Assembly: GCA_023410155.1 (NCBI GenBank)
Contig: JAEYQF010000009.1
Location: 1 to 7,005 of the forward strand
DNA length: 7,005 nt
Direction: 5' to 3'
DNA from: Verrucomicrobiota bacterium
GTDB taxonomy: Bacteria; Verrucomicrobiota; Verrucomicrobiia; Opitutales; Opitutaceae
Position numbers and translations under genes: made by a program. Under the pieces are notes generated by a model. The model ran no database searches. It was not told where the DNA came from and saw only the letters and a program-made list of their open reading frames with translations. This document shows positions 1-4,836 of this stretch, in pieces. Every line of letters begins with the position of its first letter. Positions within the stretch are counted from its first letter, which is position 1.

Positions 1-11
1 AACCAGTAGGA

Positions 12-24
12 ATGAGAAGGCGTG
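12..24. repeat. Left subterminal inverted repeat (IRL)
   Basis: The 13 bases atgagaaggcgtg are the exact reverse complement of 1359-1371. The match stops on both sides. The repeat sits a few bases inside the element end, which is diagnostic of IS1111-group elements. Its inner eight bases (17-24) can also pair with 57-64, directly before the transposase ATG. Confidence 0.9.
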
Positions 25-64
25 AGGCATCCGCGCGAGAGCGCGGGTGTCAAAGACACGCCTT
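17..64 (+). promoter_or_regulatory. Left-end stem-loop ending at the transposase start codon
   Basis: Bases 17-24 (aaggcgtg) are complementary to 57-64 (cacgcctt). Nested between them is a perfect 6-bp hairpin, ccgcgc-gaga-gcgcgg (31-46), whose GAGA loop fits the stable GNRA type. The outer stem ends on the base before ATG 65. I infer that RNA read into the element from outside would fold and block transposase translation, a protection known in other insertion sequences. A transcript starting inside the left repeat would escape it. The stems are visible; the regulatory role is inference. Confidence 0.45.
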
Positions 65-1105
65 ATGAACACAAACTCATACACGATAGGATTGGATCTG
101 GGGGATCGGCGGCATCACGTGTGCGTCCTCGATGGAGCGGGTGGGACAGTGGCGGAGGAAGTGATGCCGAACACGCGCGAGTGTTTGACGACGCTGGTGC
201 AGCGTTTCCCCGGAGCGACGGTGGTGATGGAGACGGGGACGCATAGTCCGTGGGTCTCGCGGCACCTGGAAGCGCAAGGGCACCGCGTCGTAGTGGCCAA
301 CGCGCGCAAGCTGCGGGCGATCTCGCAAAGTCACACGAAGAGCGACGCGGAGGATGCGCGGATGCTGGCGCGGCTGGGCCGCGCGGACGTGCAGTTACTC
401 AGTCCGGTGAAGCATCGCAGCGAAGAAGCCCAGCGAGCGCTGCTACGGATCAAAGTGCGGGAAACGCTGGTGCGCTCGCGGGTGAACCAGACGAACAGCG
501 TGCGATTCCTCCTGAAAAGCCTCGGGCTGAGCGTGCCGTCCGGCAGCAAGGCGATGACCTTTACCCGCAAACTGCGTCCGATGCTCGATCCCGCCACTTG
601 TGCGCTGGTGGAGCCATTGCTCGCGATGATCGATGTCCTCAACGCGACGATTGCCGCCCTCGACGATGAACTGGAATCCTTCGGTCGCGAGCGTTACCCG
701 GCTACCACGCGCCTGCGACAGATCCCCGGTGTAGGTCCACTGACCGCCCTCGCGTTTGTGCTGACGATCGAGGATCCCGCGCGGTTTGCGCAGGCCCGCT
801 CGGTCGGGGCGTATCTCGGGCTGGTGCCGCGACGGGATCAGTCGGGCAACACGGACAAACAGCTGCCGATCACGAAGGCCGGGCATACCCAGTTGCGGTG
901 TCTCCTGGTCAACTGCGCTCACTATATCCTCGGCCCGTTTGGGCCGCCGTCGCGGTTGCGCGAAGCGGGGGAGCGAATCGCGGCACGAGGGGGCAAGTCC
1001 GCGAAGAAACGCGCGGTGATCGCGGTCGCACGCAAGCTGGCGGTCACACTCCTCGCTTTGTGGAAAAACGACGCCGACTACGAGGCGCTGCCCCAAGCCG
1101 CATGA
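65..1105 (+). CDS. IS110 family (IS1111 group) transposase
   Basis: This 346-aa recombinase would cut and join the element's ends and its target under guidance of an RNA made by the same element. The N-terminal RuvC-like DEDD domain shows Asp11 in GLDLGD, Glu56 in VVMETG, and Asp94 and Asp97 in KSDAEDARMLARL. A helical middle part follows. The C-terminal Transposase_20 domain begins at the helix-hairpin-helix-like IPGVGPLTA (about 220-228). It continues through YLGLVPRRDQSGNT, where Ser260 is the likely catalytic serine, and ITKAGH (269-274). Length and domain order are normal for the family, with no frameshift or internal stop. A GTG at 47 would add six residues; I prefer ATG 65 because homologues begin only a few residues before the first catalytic Asp. 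Neither start has a clear Shine-Dalgarno sequence. Confidence 0.95.
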   Translation: MNTNSYTIGLDLGDRRHHVCVLDGAGGTVAEEVMPNTRECLTTLVQRFPGATVVMETGTHSPWVSRHLEAQGHRVVVANARKLRAISQSHTKSDAEDARMLARLGRADVQLLSPVKHRSEEAQRALLRIKVRETLVRSRVNQTNSVRFLLKSLGLSVPSGSKAMTFTRKLRPMLDPATCALVEPLLAMIDVLNATIAALDDELESFGRERYPATTRLRQIPGVGPLTALAFVLTIEDPARFAQARSVGAYLGLVPRRDQSGNTDKQLPITKAGHTQLRCLLVNCAHYILGPFGPPSRLREAGERIAARGGKSAKKRAVIAVARKLAVTLLALWKNDADYEALPQAA

Positions 1106-1358
1106 ACCCTTTCCCCAGATCACGTCCTTTTGGTCACTGCGATGTAGCGCCAGCATGACTCCTCCGGAACCAATGCGATAACCAGTAAGCAGGACCGCCC
1201 CAACTCTCCCGAACCAACGGACTCCTCCCTGCACCGCGCAGCCGATTGACGCTGCCACCTCGAGTGCGTATGGAAGCCTGATCAACCGGGAACCTCAGGA
1301 CCGAAACCTGCCCAGCGAACTCACCAAAATGGTGAACCATTTTATATATTACTCTCGA
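1106..1358 (+). ncRNA. Probable seekRNA/bridge RNA region of the IS1111 element
   Basis: This non-coding stretch between the transposase stop and the right inverted repeat is where IS1111-group elements encode their guide RNA. Bases 1143-1151 (tgtagcgcc) are the exact reverse complement of the right flank at 1376-1384. Bases 1180-1187 (aaccagta) are identical to the left flank at 1-8, and 1189 matches base 10 as well. Bases 1132-1135 and 1193-1196 (ggtc/gacc) can form an outer stem, and 1153-1156 with 1173-1176 (gcat/atgc) an apical stem. The two flank-matching segments then face each other across an internal loop, as target guides do in bridge RNAs. Farther on, cctga/tcagg (1277-1281, 1295-1299) and aaaatgg/ccatttt (1326-1332, 1337-1343) could form more hairpins. 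Exact RNA ends and any donor guides were not resolved. Confidence 0.65.
1326..1350 (+). promoter_or_regulatory. AT-rich hairpin and possible outward -10 box near the right end
   Basis: A 7-bp stem aaaatgg-tgaa-ccatttt (1326-1343) is followed by tatatt (1345-1350), five of six matches to the bacterial -10 consensus. This is the only AT-rich patch in the element. The possible -35 region (tcacca, 1321-1326) is poor. In a circular intermediate, a promoter here would read across the joined ends into the transposase. In the inserted copy it would point toward the membrane-protein gene. The hairpin could instead form the 3' end of the guide RNA. Low certainty. Confidence 0.3.
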
Positions 1359-1371
1359 CACGCCTTCTCAT
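1359..1371. repeat. Right subterminal inverted repeat (IRR)
   Basis: The 13 bases cacgccttctcat are the perfect reverse complement of 12-24. The first eight bases plus the preceding ga recur directly at 55-64, before the transposase ATG, so the element contains a partial third copy. The repeat marks the right boundary of the insertion sequence. Confidence 0.9.
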
Positions 1372-1375
1372 GGAA

Positions 1376-1688
1376 GGCGCTACAGCGAACGCTTCTGCTT
1401 CTCGTGCCCGGTGCCAAGCACAGGCGTGGGTCAGCCTCACGTCGGGGGCTGGGGCGCTGACCTTTCTGACTGACGGCCGGAGGAGCGTCTCGAGGAGCTT
1501 TCGGCAGGCGGAAAGCGGGAGACGAACGCTTCGATAGGCACGCCGCACCTTCGCACAGCGATAGATTGCGCGTCCGGGTTTAGCGGCGACGCGGCGCGTT
1601 TTTCGCCGCGCGGGGAGGCCTCGCTGAGGGTTGCGCCCGTTGGTCAATGGCCTAAGACCGAGCTGATCTGTAGCGTTTGGCCGTTTTT
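1376..1688. other. Intergenic stretch without a convincing gene, right flank of the element
   Basis: About 310 bp hold no recognisable coding sequence. The only long reading frame, on the minus strand (1342-1647), runs into the insertion sequence end and encodes an arginine-rich string with no family resemblance. A GC-rich 7-bp hairpin, cgcggcg/cgccgcg, lies at 1590-1610 with T residues in its loop rather than after the stem, so it is not a normal terminator. The first nine bases are the presumed right half of the element's target site. The promoter of the membrane-protein gene should lie near the 3' end of this stretch, but I see no clear boxes. Confidence 0.5.
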
Positions 1689-2231
1689 ATGAACATCAAA
1701 GAGGCTCAAGCTGATATGCGACACGCCTACCTCGGCGGTGCCCCCGGCTTGGGGGCTTCCGCAGTGGTGTGGCTGCTTGCTGGCGTGCTGACCGTTTTGC
1801 GTGACCCCAAGGCAGGGATGCTCGCGTTGGTCATTGGTGGTATGTCGATTCACCCGCTGGCTGTTCTGGCTTGCAGGCTCCTCGGTCGACCTGGTGCCCA
1901 CCGGAAGGAAAATTCTCTCGCCCCGCTCGCGCTCGAGAGCACTGCCATTTTGCTGCTCGGTGTATTCCTGGCCTTCGTGCTGTCCGGGTTCCGGGTCGAA
2001 CTGTTTTTCCCTGTGATGCTGATCGTGATCGGCGGACGATACCTCACGTTTCAGACGCTCTATGGGTGGCGCACCTACTGGTTTTGCGGCATCATCTTGG
2101 CGGTATTGGGAGTCTTCGCCGCGATGTTTGGCTTCCCTGTTGTGGTGAGCGTGTTTGGAGGAGCGCTGATCGAAGCAGCGTTCGCTCTGTTGGTTTTTGC
2201 CCGGGCTCGCGGGGAGCGACCAGCGCCTTAG
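1689..2231 (+). CDS. Six-helix membrane protein, DUF7010-like
   Basis: This 180-aa integral membrane protein has unknown function. Hydrophobic segments lie at roughly residues 22-37, 44-64, 81-100, 104-119, 130-148 and 150-170, consistent with six helices in the inner membrane and no cleaved signal peptide. The opening MNIKEAQADMRHAYLGGAPG and the central FFPVMLIVIGGRYLTFQTLYG resemble a conserved family that I believe is Pfam DUF7010. The family name is from memory, but the resemblance is strong across the whole length. I chose ATG 1689 because family members start at this MNI/MNL methionine; a TTG at 1677 would add four residues. No Shine-Dalgarno sequence is visible. The gene follows the insertion sequence by about 310 bp and is 137 bp from the next gene, so it is probably transcribed alone. 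Confidence 0.85.
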   Translation: MNIKEAQADMRHAYLGGAPGLGASAVVWLLAGVLTVLRDPKAGMLALVIGGMSIHPLAVLACRLLGRPGAHRKENSLAPLALESTAILLLGVFLAFVLSGFRVELFFPVMLIVIGGRYLTFQTLYGWRTYWFCGIILAVLGVFAAMFGFPVVVSVFGGALIEAAFALLVFARARGERPAP

Positions 2232-2294
2232 CCGAGGCGCGAAGGGCCAGGGCGTTTGCTTGGCGGATCCGTGCTAACGCGCGTGAGCCTCGGC
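2231..2294. repeat. Inverted repeat just after the membrane-protein gene
   Basis: Bases 2231-2238 (gccgaggc) and 2287-2294 (gcctcggc) form a perfect 8-bp inverted repeat starting at the last base of the stop codon. A second hairpin, cgtgga-aatcc-tccacg, lies at 2294-2310. No T run follows, so this is not a canonical intrinsic terminator. It could act as a 3' RNA structure. It lacks the core bases of an integron attC site. Confidence 0.4.
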
Positions 2295-2348
2295 GTGGAA
2301 ATCCTCCACGGTTCGCGGCGCGGCAGGGCGCGTTTTGCGCGGATGATC

Positions 2349-2363
2349 AAAGTGTGTCACTTT
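2349..2363. promoter_or_regulatory. 15-bp dyad upstream of the 92-aa protein gene
   Basis: The sequence aaagtg-tgt-cacttt is a perfect palindrome of two 6-bp arms with a 3-bp centre, ending five bases before ATG 2369. It occupies the place where a Shine-Dalgarno sequence would be expected, and none is visible. It could be an operator or an mRNA hairpin controlling initiation. Symmetry is its only support. Confidence 0.35.
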
Positions 2364-2368
2364 CTTCC

Positions 2369-2647
2369 ATGGACGAAGACCTTGAGCATTTCAGCAGGGA
2401 GGAACTGATTCGCGAAGTTCAGAAGCTCCGAGCAGGGATTCGTGAGCATCGCGATAGCAGCAAACACGAGCTGTGCTGGCATCATCCGCAGTTGTGGGGC
2501 CTGTTGCCGGAGCGAATCGATCCTGAGATCGCGGTGCCTGCGTGGCCGCAATTCCTGCGCGGTTGCCTGCGATACCGTGAATCGTTGGATCGCCAGCGGC
2601 CCGATGCGCCGCGGGTCAATGAGGATTATTCGTCCGGGAACGCCTAG
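2369..2647 (+). CDS. Conserved small protein of unknown function
   Basis: This 92-aa acidic cytoplasmic protein has an amphipathic N-terminal helix (FSREELIREVQKLRAGIREH, about 8-27). A cysteine-histidine motif CWHHP follows at 36-40, then LWGLLPE (42-48) and WPQFLRGCLRYRESLD (59-74). I recall close relatives as short hypothetical proteins in many Proteobacteria and Verrucomicrobia with this same run of motifs, but I know no function. The Cys/His residues could bind a metal, which is speculation. The reading frame stays open upstream to about 1871. I start at ATG 2369 because the part before it is out-of-frame reading of the membrane gene plus spacer, and relatives begin at this Met-Asp/Glu segment. 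The next gene follows after 86 bp. Confidence 0.8.
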   Translation: MDEDLEHFSREELIREVQKLRAGIREHRDSSKHELCWHHPQLWGLLPERIDPEIAVPAWPQFLRGCLRYRESLDRQRPDAPRVNEDYSSGNA

Positions 2648-2733
2648 GATTGCAGCCAAAGTGCAGGTTTGACATGGCAGTTCGATGGCTTGGCGCAATC
2701 GAGCACGCGGAGAGCCGTCTTGCACACCCATCG

Positions 2734-3186
2734 ATGAAGCTCTGGCCCATAGCCCGTAATGGAACCGTGGATACACCACTCGTGCTCCCAGGGGCCGCGG
2801 AGCCGGTCCTGGCCATGGTGACGACCCTCTATCGCACGGTGGAGTATCGCAAGCCGTGGATCGCCTATCTGGCGAGTGAGGGAGACCGGGTCGTAGGCAC
2901 CTGCGCCTTCAAGAGCGCTCCGGACGACGGCAGGGTAGAGATCGCCTACTTCACCTTTCCGGAGCACGAGGGCCAAGGCGTGGCCACCCGCATGGTCGCA
3001 GGTTTGCTGGATCTTGCGCGGGCGGAGTCGCCGCGACTGATCGTCGCCGCCCAGACCCTGCCGCAGGAAAGCGCCTCGACTCGTATCTTGCGGAAGCATG
3101 GCTTTGAGTTTCACGGGTCGGTGCAGCACCCAGAAGATGGTCTCGTTTGGGAGTGGCGACGTGCCGCCAGTGCGAACGAAACGTAG
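2734..3186 (+). CDS. GNAT family N-acetyltransferase
   Basis: This 150-aa cytoplasmic enzyme is predicted to move an acetyl group from acetyl-CoA to an unidentified amine. Strand 4 and motif A read RVEIAYFTFPEHEGQGVATRM (about 67-87); the Q/RxxGxG/A pyrophosphate-binding loop is EHEGQGVA (77-84). A motif B-like STRILRKHGFEF follows at about 115-126. The N-terminal PWIAYLASEGDRVVGTCAFK (41-60) matches a subgroup of small GNAT proteins. The frame is open from TTG 2650, with another ATG at 2674. I chose ATG 2734 because related proteins start at the equivalent MKLWPI segment and the residues before it look unrelated, but a start at 2674 cannot be excluded. The substrate cannot be read from the sequence; amino acids, aminoglycosides and small amines are all possible. 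Confidence 0.88.
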   Translation: MKLWPIARNGTVDTPLVLPGAAEPVLAMVTTLYRTVEYRKPWIAYLASEGDRVVGTCAFKSAPDDGRVEIAYFTFPEHEGQGVATRMVAGLLDLARAESPRLIVAAQTLPQESASTRILRKHGFEFHGSVQHPEDGLVWEWRRAASANET

Positions 3187-3384
3187 GCCTGTGCCGCAGC
3201 TAGGCGTGTATTCGTCATCTCTGATTGATTTTTCGATGCAGCGCGTGCGCCGATCGCGCGGGGTCGTTCACTTTTCGTCGAGGGAGGATCGTCTCACGAG
3301 ATTGCACCATGATCTTTGAGTGCTCGTTTTCGGCCGGGACGACGACTACCCCTTACGCAGAGCTTACCCACCCGGAATGACCTT

Positions 3385-3915
3385 ATGGCTGATGACGACG
3401 CGCAGATTTACCTGGCGCCTCACGACCTAGAGTGGACGCGGCTTTTTGCCGAGGAGCGCGAACAGCTGCAACACGTGCTGAGCCCGTGGTTGCGAGGGCC
3501 AATCGAGCACGTCGGAAGCACGGCGGTGCCAGGGTTGGTGGCGAAGCCTGTGATCGACATCATGGCGGCGGTCGGGACGCTTGAGGAGTCGAGGGACGCG
3601 ATTGTTGCGTTGCAGAGCTTGAACTACCTCGATGCACCCTACCGCGAGGACGTGGAGCACTGGTTCTGCAAGCCGCGGCCTTCGTTCAGGACGCACCATC
3701 TTCATCTGGTTCCTCATGGCAGCCCTACTTGGATGGCGGTGATCGCTTTTCGGGACAGGCTTCGCGAGGCCCCGGCGGTGGCGAACGCGTATGCGGATCT
3801 CAAGGTTCAACTCGCCGCGTCATTCCGGCACGACCGGGAAGCTTATACGGCAGGGAAGGGTGCATTCGTCGCACGGGTCCTTGGCGAAGCGCCTGGAAGC
3901 TCGGAGGTCCGATGA
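3385..3915 (+). CDS. GrpB/UPF0157 family protein (nucleotidyltransferase fold)
   Basis: The 176-aa product has the usual length and motif order of the GrpB (UPF0157) family. These include an N-terminal substrate-side segment with HDLEWTRLFAEER and then the family signature HVGSTAVPGLVAKPVIDIM (about 42-60). The glycine-serine pair and Asp58 of this signature fit the nucleotidyltransferase GS...D pattern. Next come HHLHLV (104-109), FRDRLR (122-127) and the C-terminal YTAGKGAFV (154-162). Its reaction is not firmly established, though family members are often annotated as possible nucleotidyltransferases and some are fused to other enzymes. ATG 3385 is preceded by ggaa at 3374-3377 at a plausible distance. 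A more upstream TTG at 3316 would add 23 non-conserved residues. The gene stands alone, with a 198-bp gap before it and 121 bp after it. Confidence 0.9.
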   Translation: MADDDAQIYLAPHDLEWTRLFAEEREQLQHVLSPWLRGPIEHVGSTAVPGLVAKPVIDIMAAVGTLEESRDAIVALQSLNYLDAPYREDVEHWFCKPRPSFRTHHLHLVPHGSPTWMAVIAFRDRLREAPAVANAYADLKVQLAASFRHDREAYTAGKGAFVARVLGEAPGSSEVR

Positions 3916-3958
3916 CAGACAAAGCTGCGGCCGGCGGCAGTCAACATCGCTGCTGTCA
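3913..3958. repeat. Inverted repeat at the end of the GrpB-family gene
   Basis: Bases 3913-3918 (tgacag, including the stop codon) pair with 3953-3958 (ctgtca). A smaller ctgc/gcag pair (3925-3928, 3937-3940) is nested inside. No T run follows. Like the repeat after the membrane-protein gene, it begins at the stop codon and could be a 3' mRNA structure. Confidence 0.3.
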
Positions 3959-3983
3959 GGAATCCTGCTGGGTGAAACCGCGT

Positions 3984-4074
3984 AGGAGGAACGTGAATGG
4001 ACGTTGACGATCGATGTAGGCGGAGCGCCGAGCGAAATGGACAAAGTATACAAAAAGGACATCCCGACGTATAA
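3984..4074 (+). other. Strong Shine-Dalgarno with 25-codon open frame (possible leader peptide)
   Basis: The sequence aggagga (3984-3990) is the best ribosome-binding site in the window. It lies six bases before ATG 3997, which opens a 25-codon frame ending at TAA 4072-4074. This frame overlaps, in a different phase, the start of the next gene (ATG 4037; TTG 4004 is in the gene's own phase). It could be a translated leader coupled to the gene. Alternatively the site may serve TTG 4004 at a 13-base spacing, or a one-base change may have disconnected ATG 3997 from the downstream frame. The peptide resembles nothing I know. Confidence 0.35.
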
Positions 4075-4420
4075 AGACGCCCTCGTGGATCTGAGGCGGG
4101 AGTTCTCACACCTTCAGACGTCGACCGATTGGACCAAGCTCCGCGTCGAACCGCTGCTTGAGCATGTGATACGGTTGGAGCGTTTGCTGCGTGCGCCGAA
4201 GTTTTCAAAGGAGACCGCACGCTTGCGAAACGGCGTTGCTATGTTTCACGCCGACTTGGTTTATCTCAGGGCAAACCTCAAAGCGCTGAAAGAGATAATC
4301 TCGATCGAGAGCGGTCGGCGCGGGGCAACAAAGGACCTGAAGCGCTCCACGCGCGTGCGATCGCGAAAATCGGTGCTCGGCACCCGGCCGCTCGCTGCCG
4401 CCCTTCCTCAGGATAAATGA
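4037..4420 (+). CDS. Hypothetical helical protein with basic C-terminal tail
   Basis: This 127-aa protein is one I do not recognise. It looks almost wholly alpha-helical, with leucine-spaced helices at about 10-28 (TYKDALVDLRREF), 33-53 (LRVEPLLEHVIRLERLL) and 58-90 (ETARLRNGVAMF through LVYLRANLKALKEII). A short basic segment follows (about 94-115, rich in Arg and Lys) and could touch nucleic acid or a membrane surface. There is no signal peptide or membrane segment. I used ATG 4037, the first ATG in phase. TTG 4004 would add 11 residues and would sit 13 bases after a strong Shine-Dalgarno (3984-3990), so the true start is open. Only 27 bp separate it from the following gene, suggesting cotranscription. 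Confidence 0.65.
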   Translation: MDKVYKKDIPTYKDALVDLRREFSHLQTSTDWTKLRVEPLLEHVIRLERLLRAPKFSKETARLRNGVAMFHADLVYLRANLKALKEIISIESGRRGATKDLKRSTRVRSRKSVLGTRPLAAALPQDK

Positions 4421-4447
4421 TTCGGCCGCGGAGCTTCTCACAGAGTC

Positions 4448-4789
4448 ATGGCGAAATACCTTATTTCTTTTCCGAGTGCAGCCATGGTCGTGCCCGAGGG
4501 CGAGTGGCAGGCGGTGGTTCACGACGCCCATGCCGTGATCGACGAGGCCAAAGCGGCCGGCGTGTATGTTTTTGGCGGAGGGATCGACGAGTCGGTGCAG
4601 CCGGTGCTCGTCTCGGCTGACGGCGCGGTAACGGCCGGCGGTTACCCTTGGGCGCCGTCGTTGGATGGTGGATTCACCGTGCTGGAGCTGCCCTCGCGTG
4701 AGGACGCCGTCCAGTGGGCCGCACGTATAGCGAGATCTTGCCGTTGCGCGCAGGAGCTTCGCGTTTTCCAGTTTGATCCGCAGTCCTAG
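4448..4789 (+). CDS. YciI-like (YCII-related domain) protein
   Basis: The 113-aa product has the compact ferredoxin-like plan of YCII-related proteins. A first strand (AKYLISFPS) is followed by a helix with a His/Asp cluster (VVHDAHAVIDEAKAAG, about 23-38). A glycine-rich turn comes next (VYVFGGGID, 39-47), then a pair of strands with DGAVTAGGYPWAP. The closing GGFTVLELPSREDAVQWAARIA (74-95) is the typical strand-helix of the family. The family acts in the cytoplasm, usually as dimers, and is linked loosely to small-molecule chemistry; many members are labelled only YciI family protein. The substrate is unknown. The gene lies 27 bp after the helical protein gene and converges with the DUF5069 gene across 47 bp that contain no obvious terminator. 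Confidence 0.8.
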   Translation: MAKYLISFPSAAMVVPEGEWQAVVHDAHAVIDEAKAAGVYVFGGGIDESVQPVLVSADGAVTAGGYPWAPSLDGGFTVLELPSREDAVQWAARIARSCRCAQELRVFQFDPQS

Positions 4790-4836
4790 CGCGTGATCAG
4801 CGGGCCTGCGCGCCACCAGAGATGCAGGATTCGCTG

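Larger units (their letters stand above)
9..1371 (+). mobile_element. IS1111-type (IS110 family) insertion sequence, apparently complete
   Basis: The element comprises a full-length DEDD transposase, perfect 13-bp subterminal inverted repeats and a long non-coding stretch after the transposase. That combination defines the IS1111 group of the IS110 family; IS110-group members instead carry their long non-coding region before the gene and lack such repeats. The tetranucleotide ggaa occurs at both junctions (9-12 and 1372-1375). The crossover therefore lies somewhere within it, and the ends could shift by up to four bases. There is no ordinary target duplication beyond this, as expected for a family that recombines through a circular intermediate. 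Removing the element leaves aaccagta-ggaa-ggcgctaca as the inferred empty site. The left flank is visible for only eight bases. Confidence 0.85.

Noticed and set aside
443..1285. 280-aa minus-strand open frame across the transposase
   Set aside because: It lies antisense to a clearly functional transposase and resembles no family; long antisense frames are common in GC-rich DNA.
1590..1610. GC hairpin as an intrinsic terminator
   Set aside because: The T residues are in the loop, and no T run follows the stem on either strand.
1342..1647. 101-aa minus-strand open frame
   Set aside because: It is arginine-rich without family resemblance and runs across the insertion-sequence boundary, so it would be a recent accidental fusion.
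1689..4836. Integron gene-cassette array
   Set aside because: The gene types and spacing fit, but no spacer contains the GTTRRRY and RYYYAAC core pair of attC sites, and no integrase is present.
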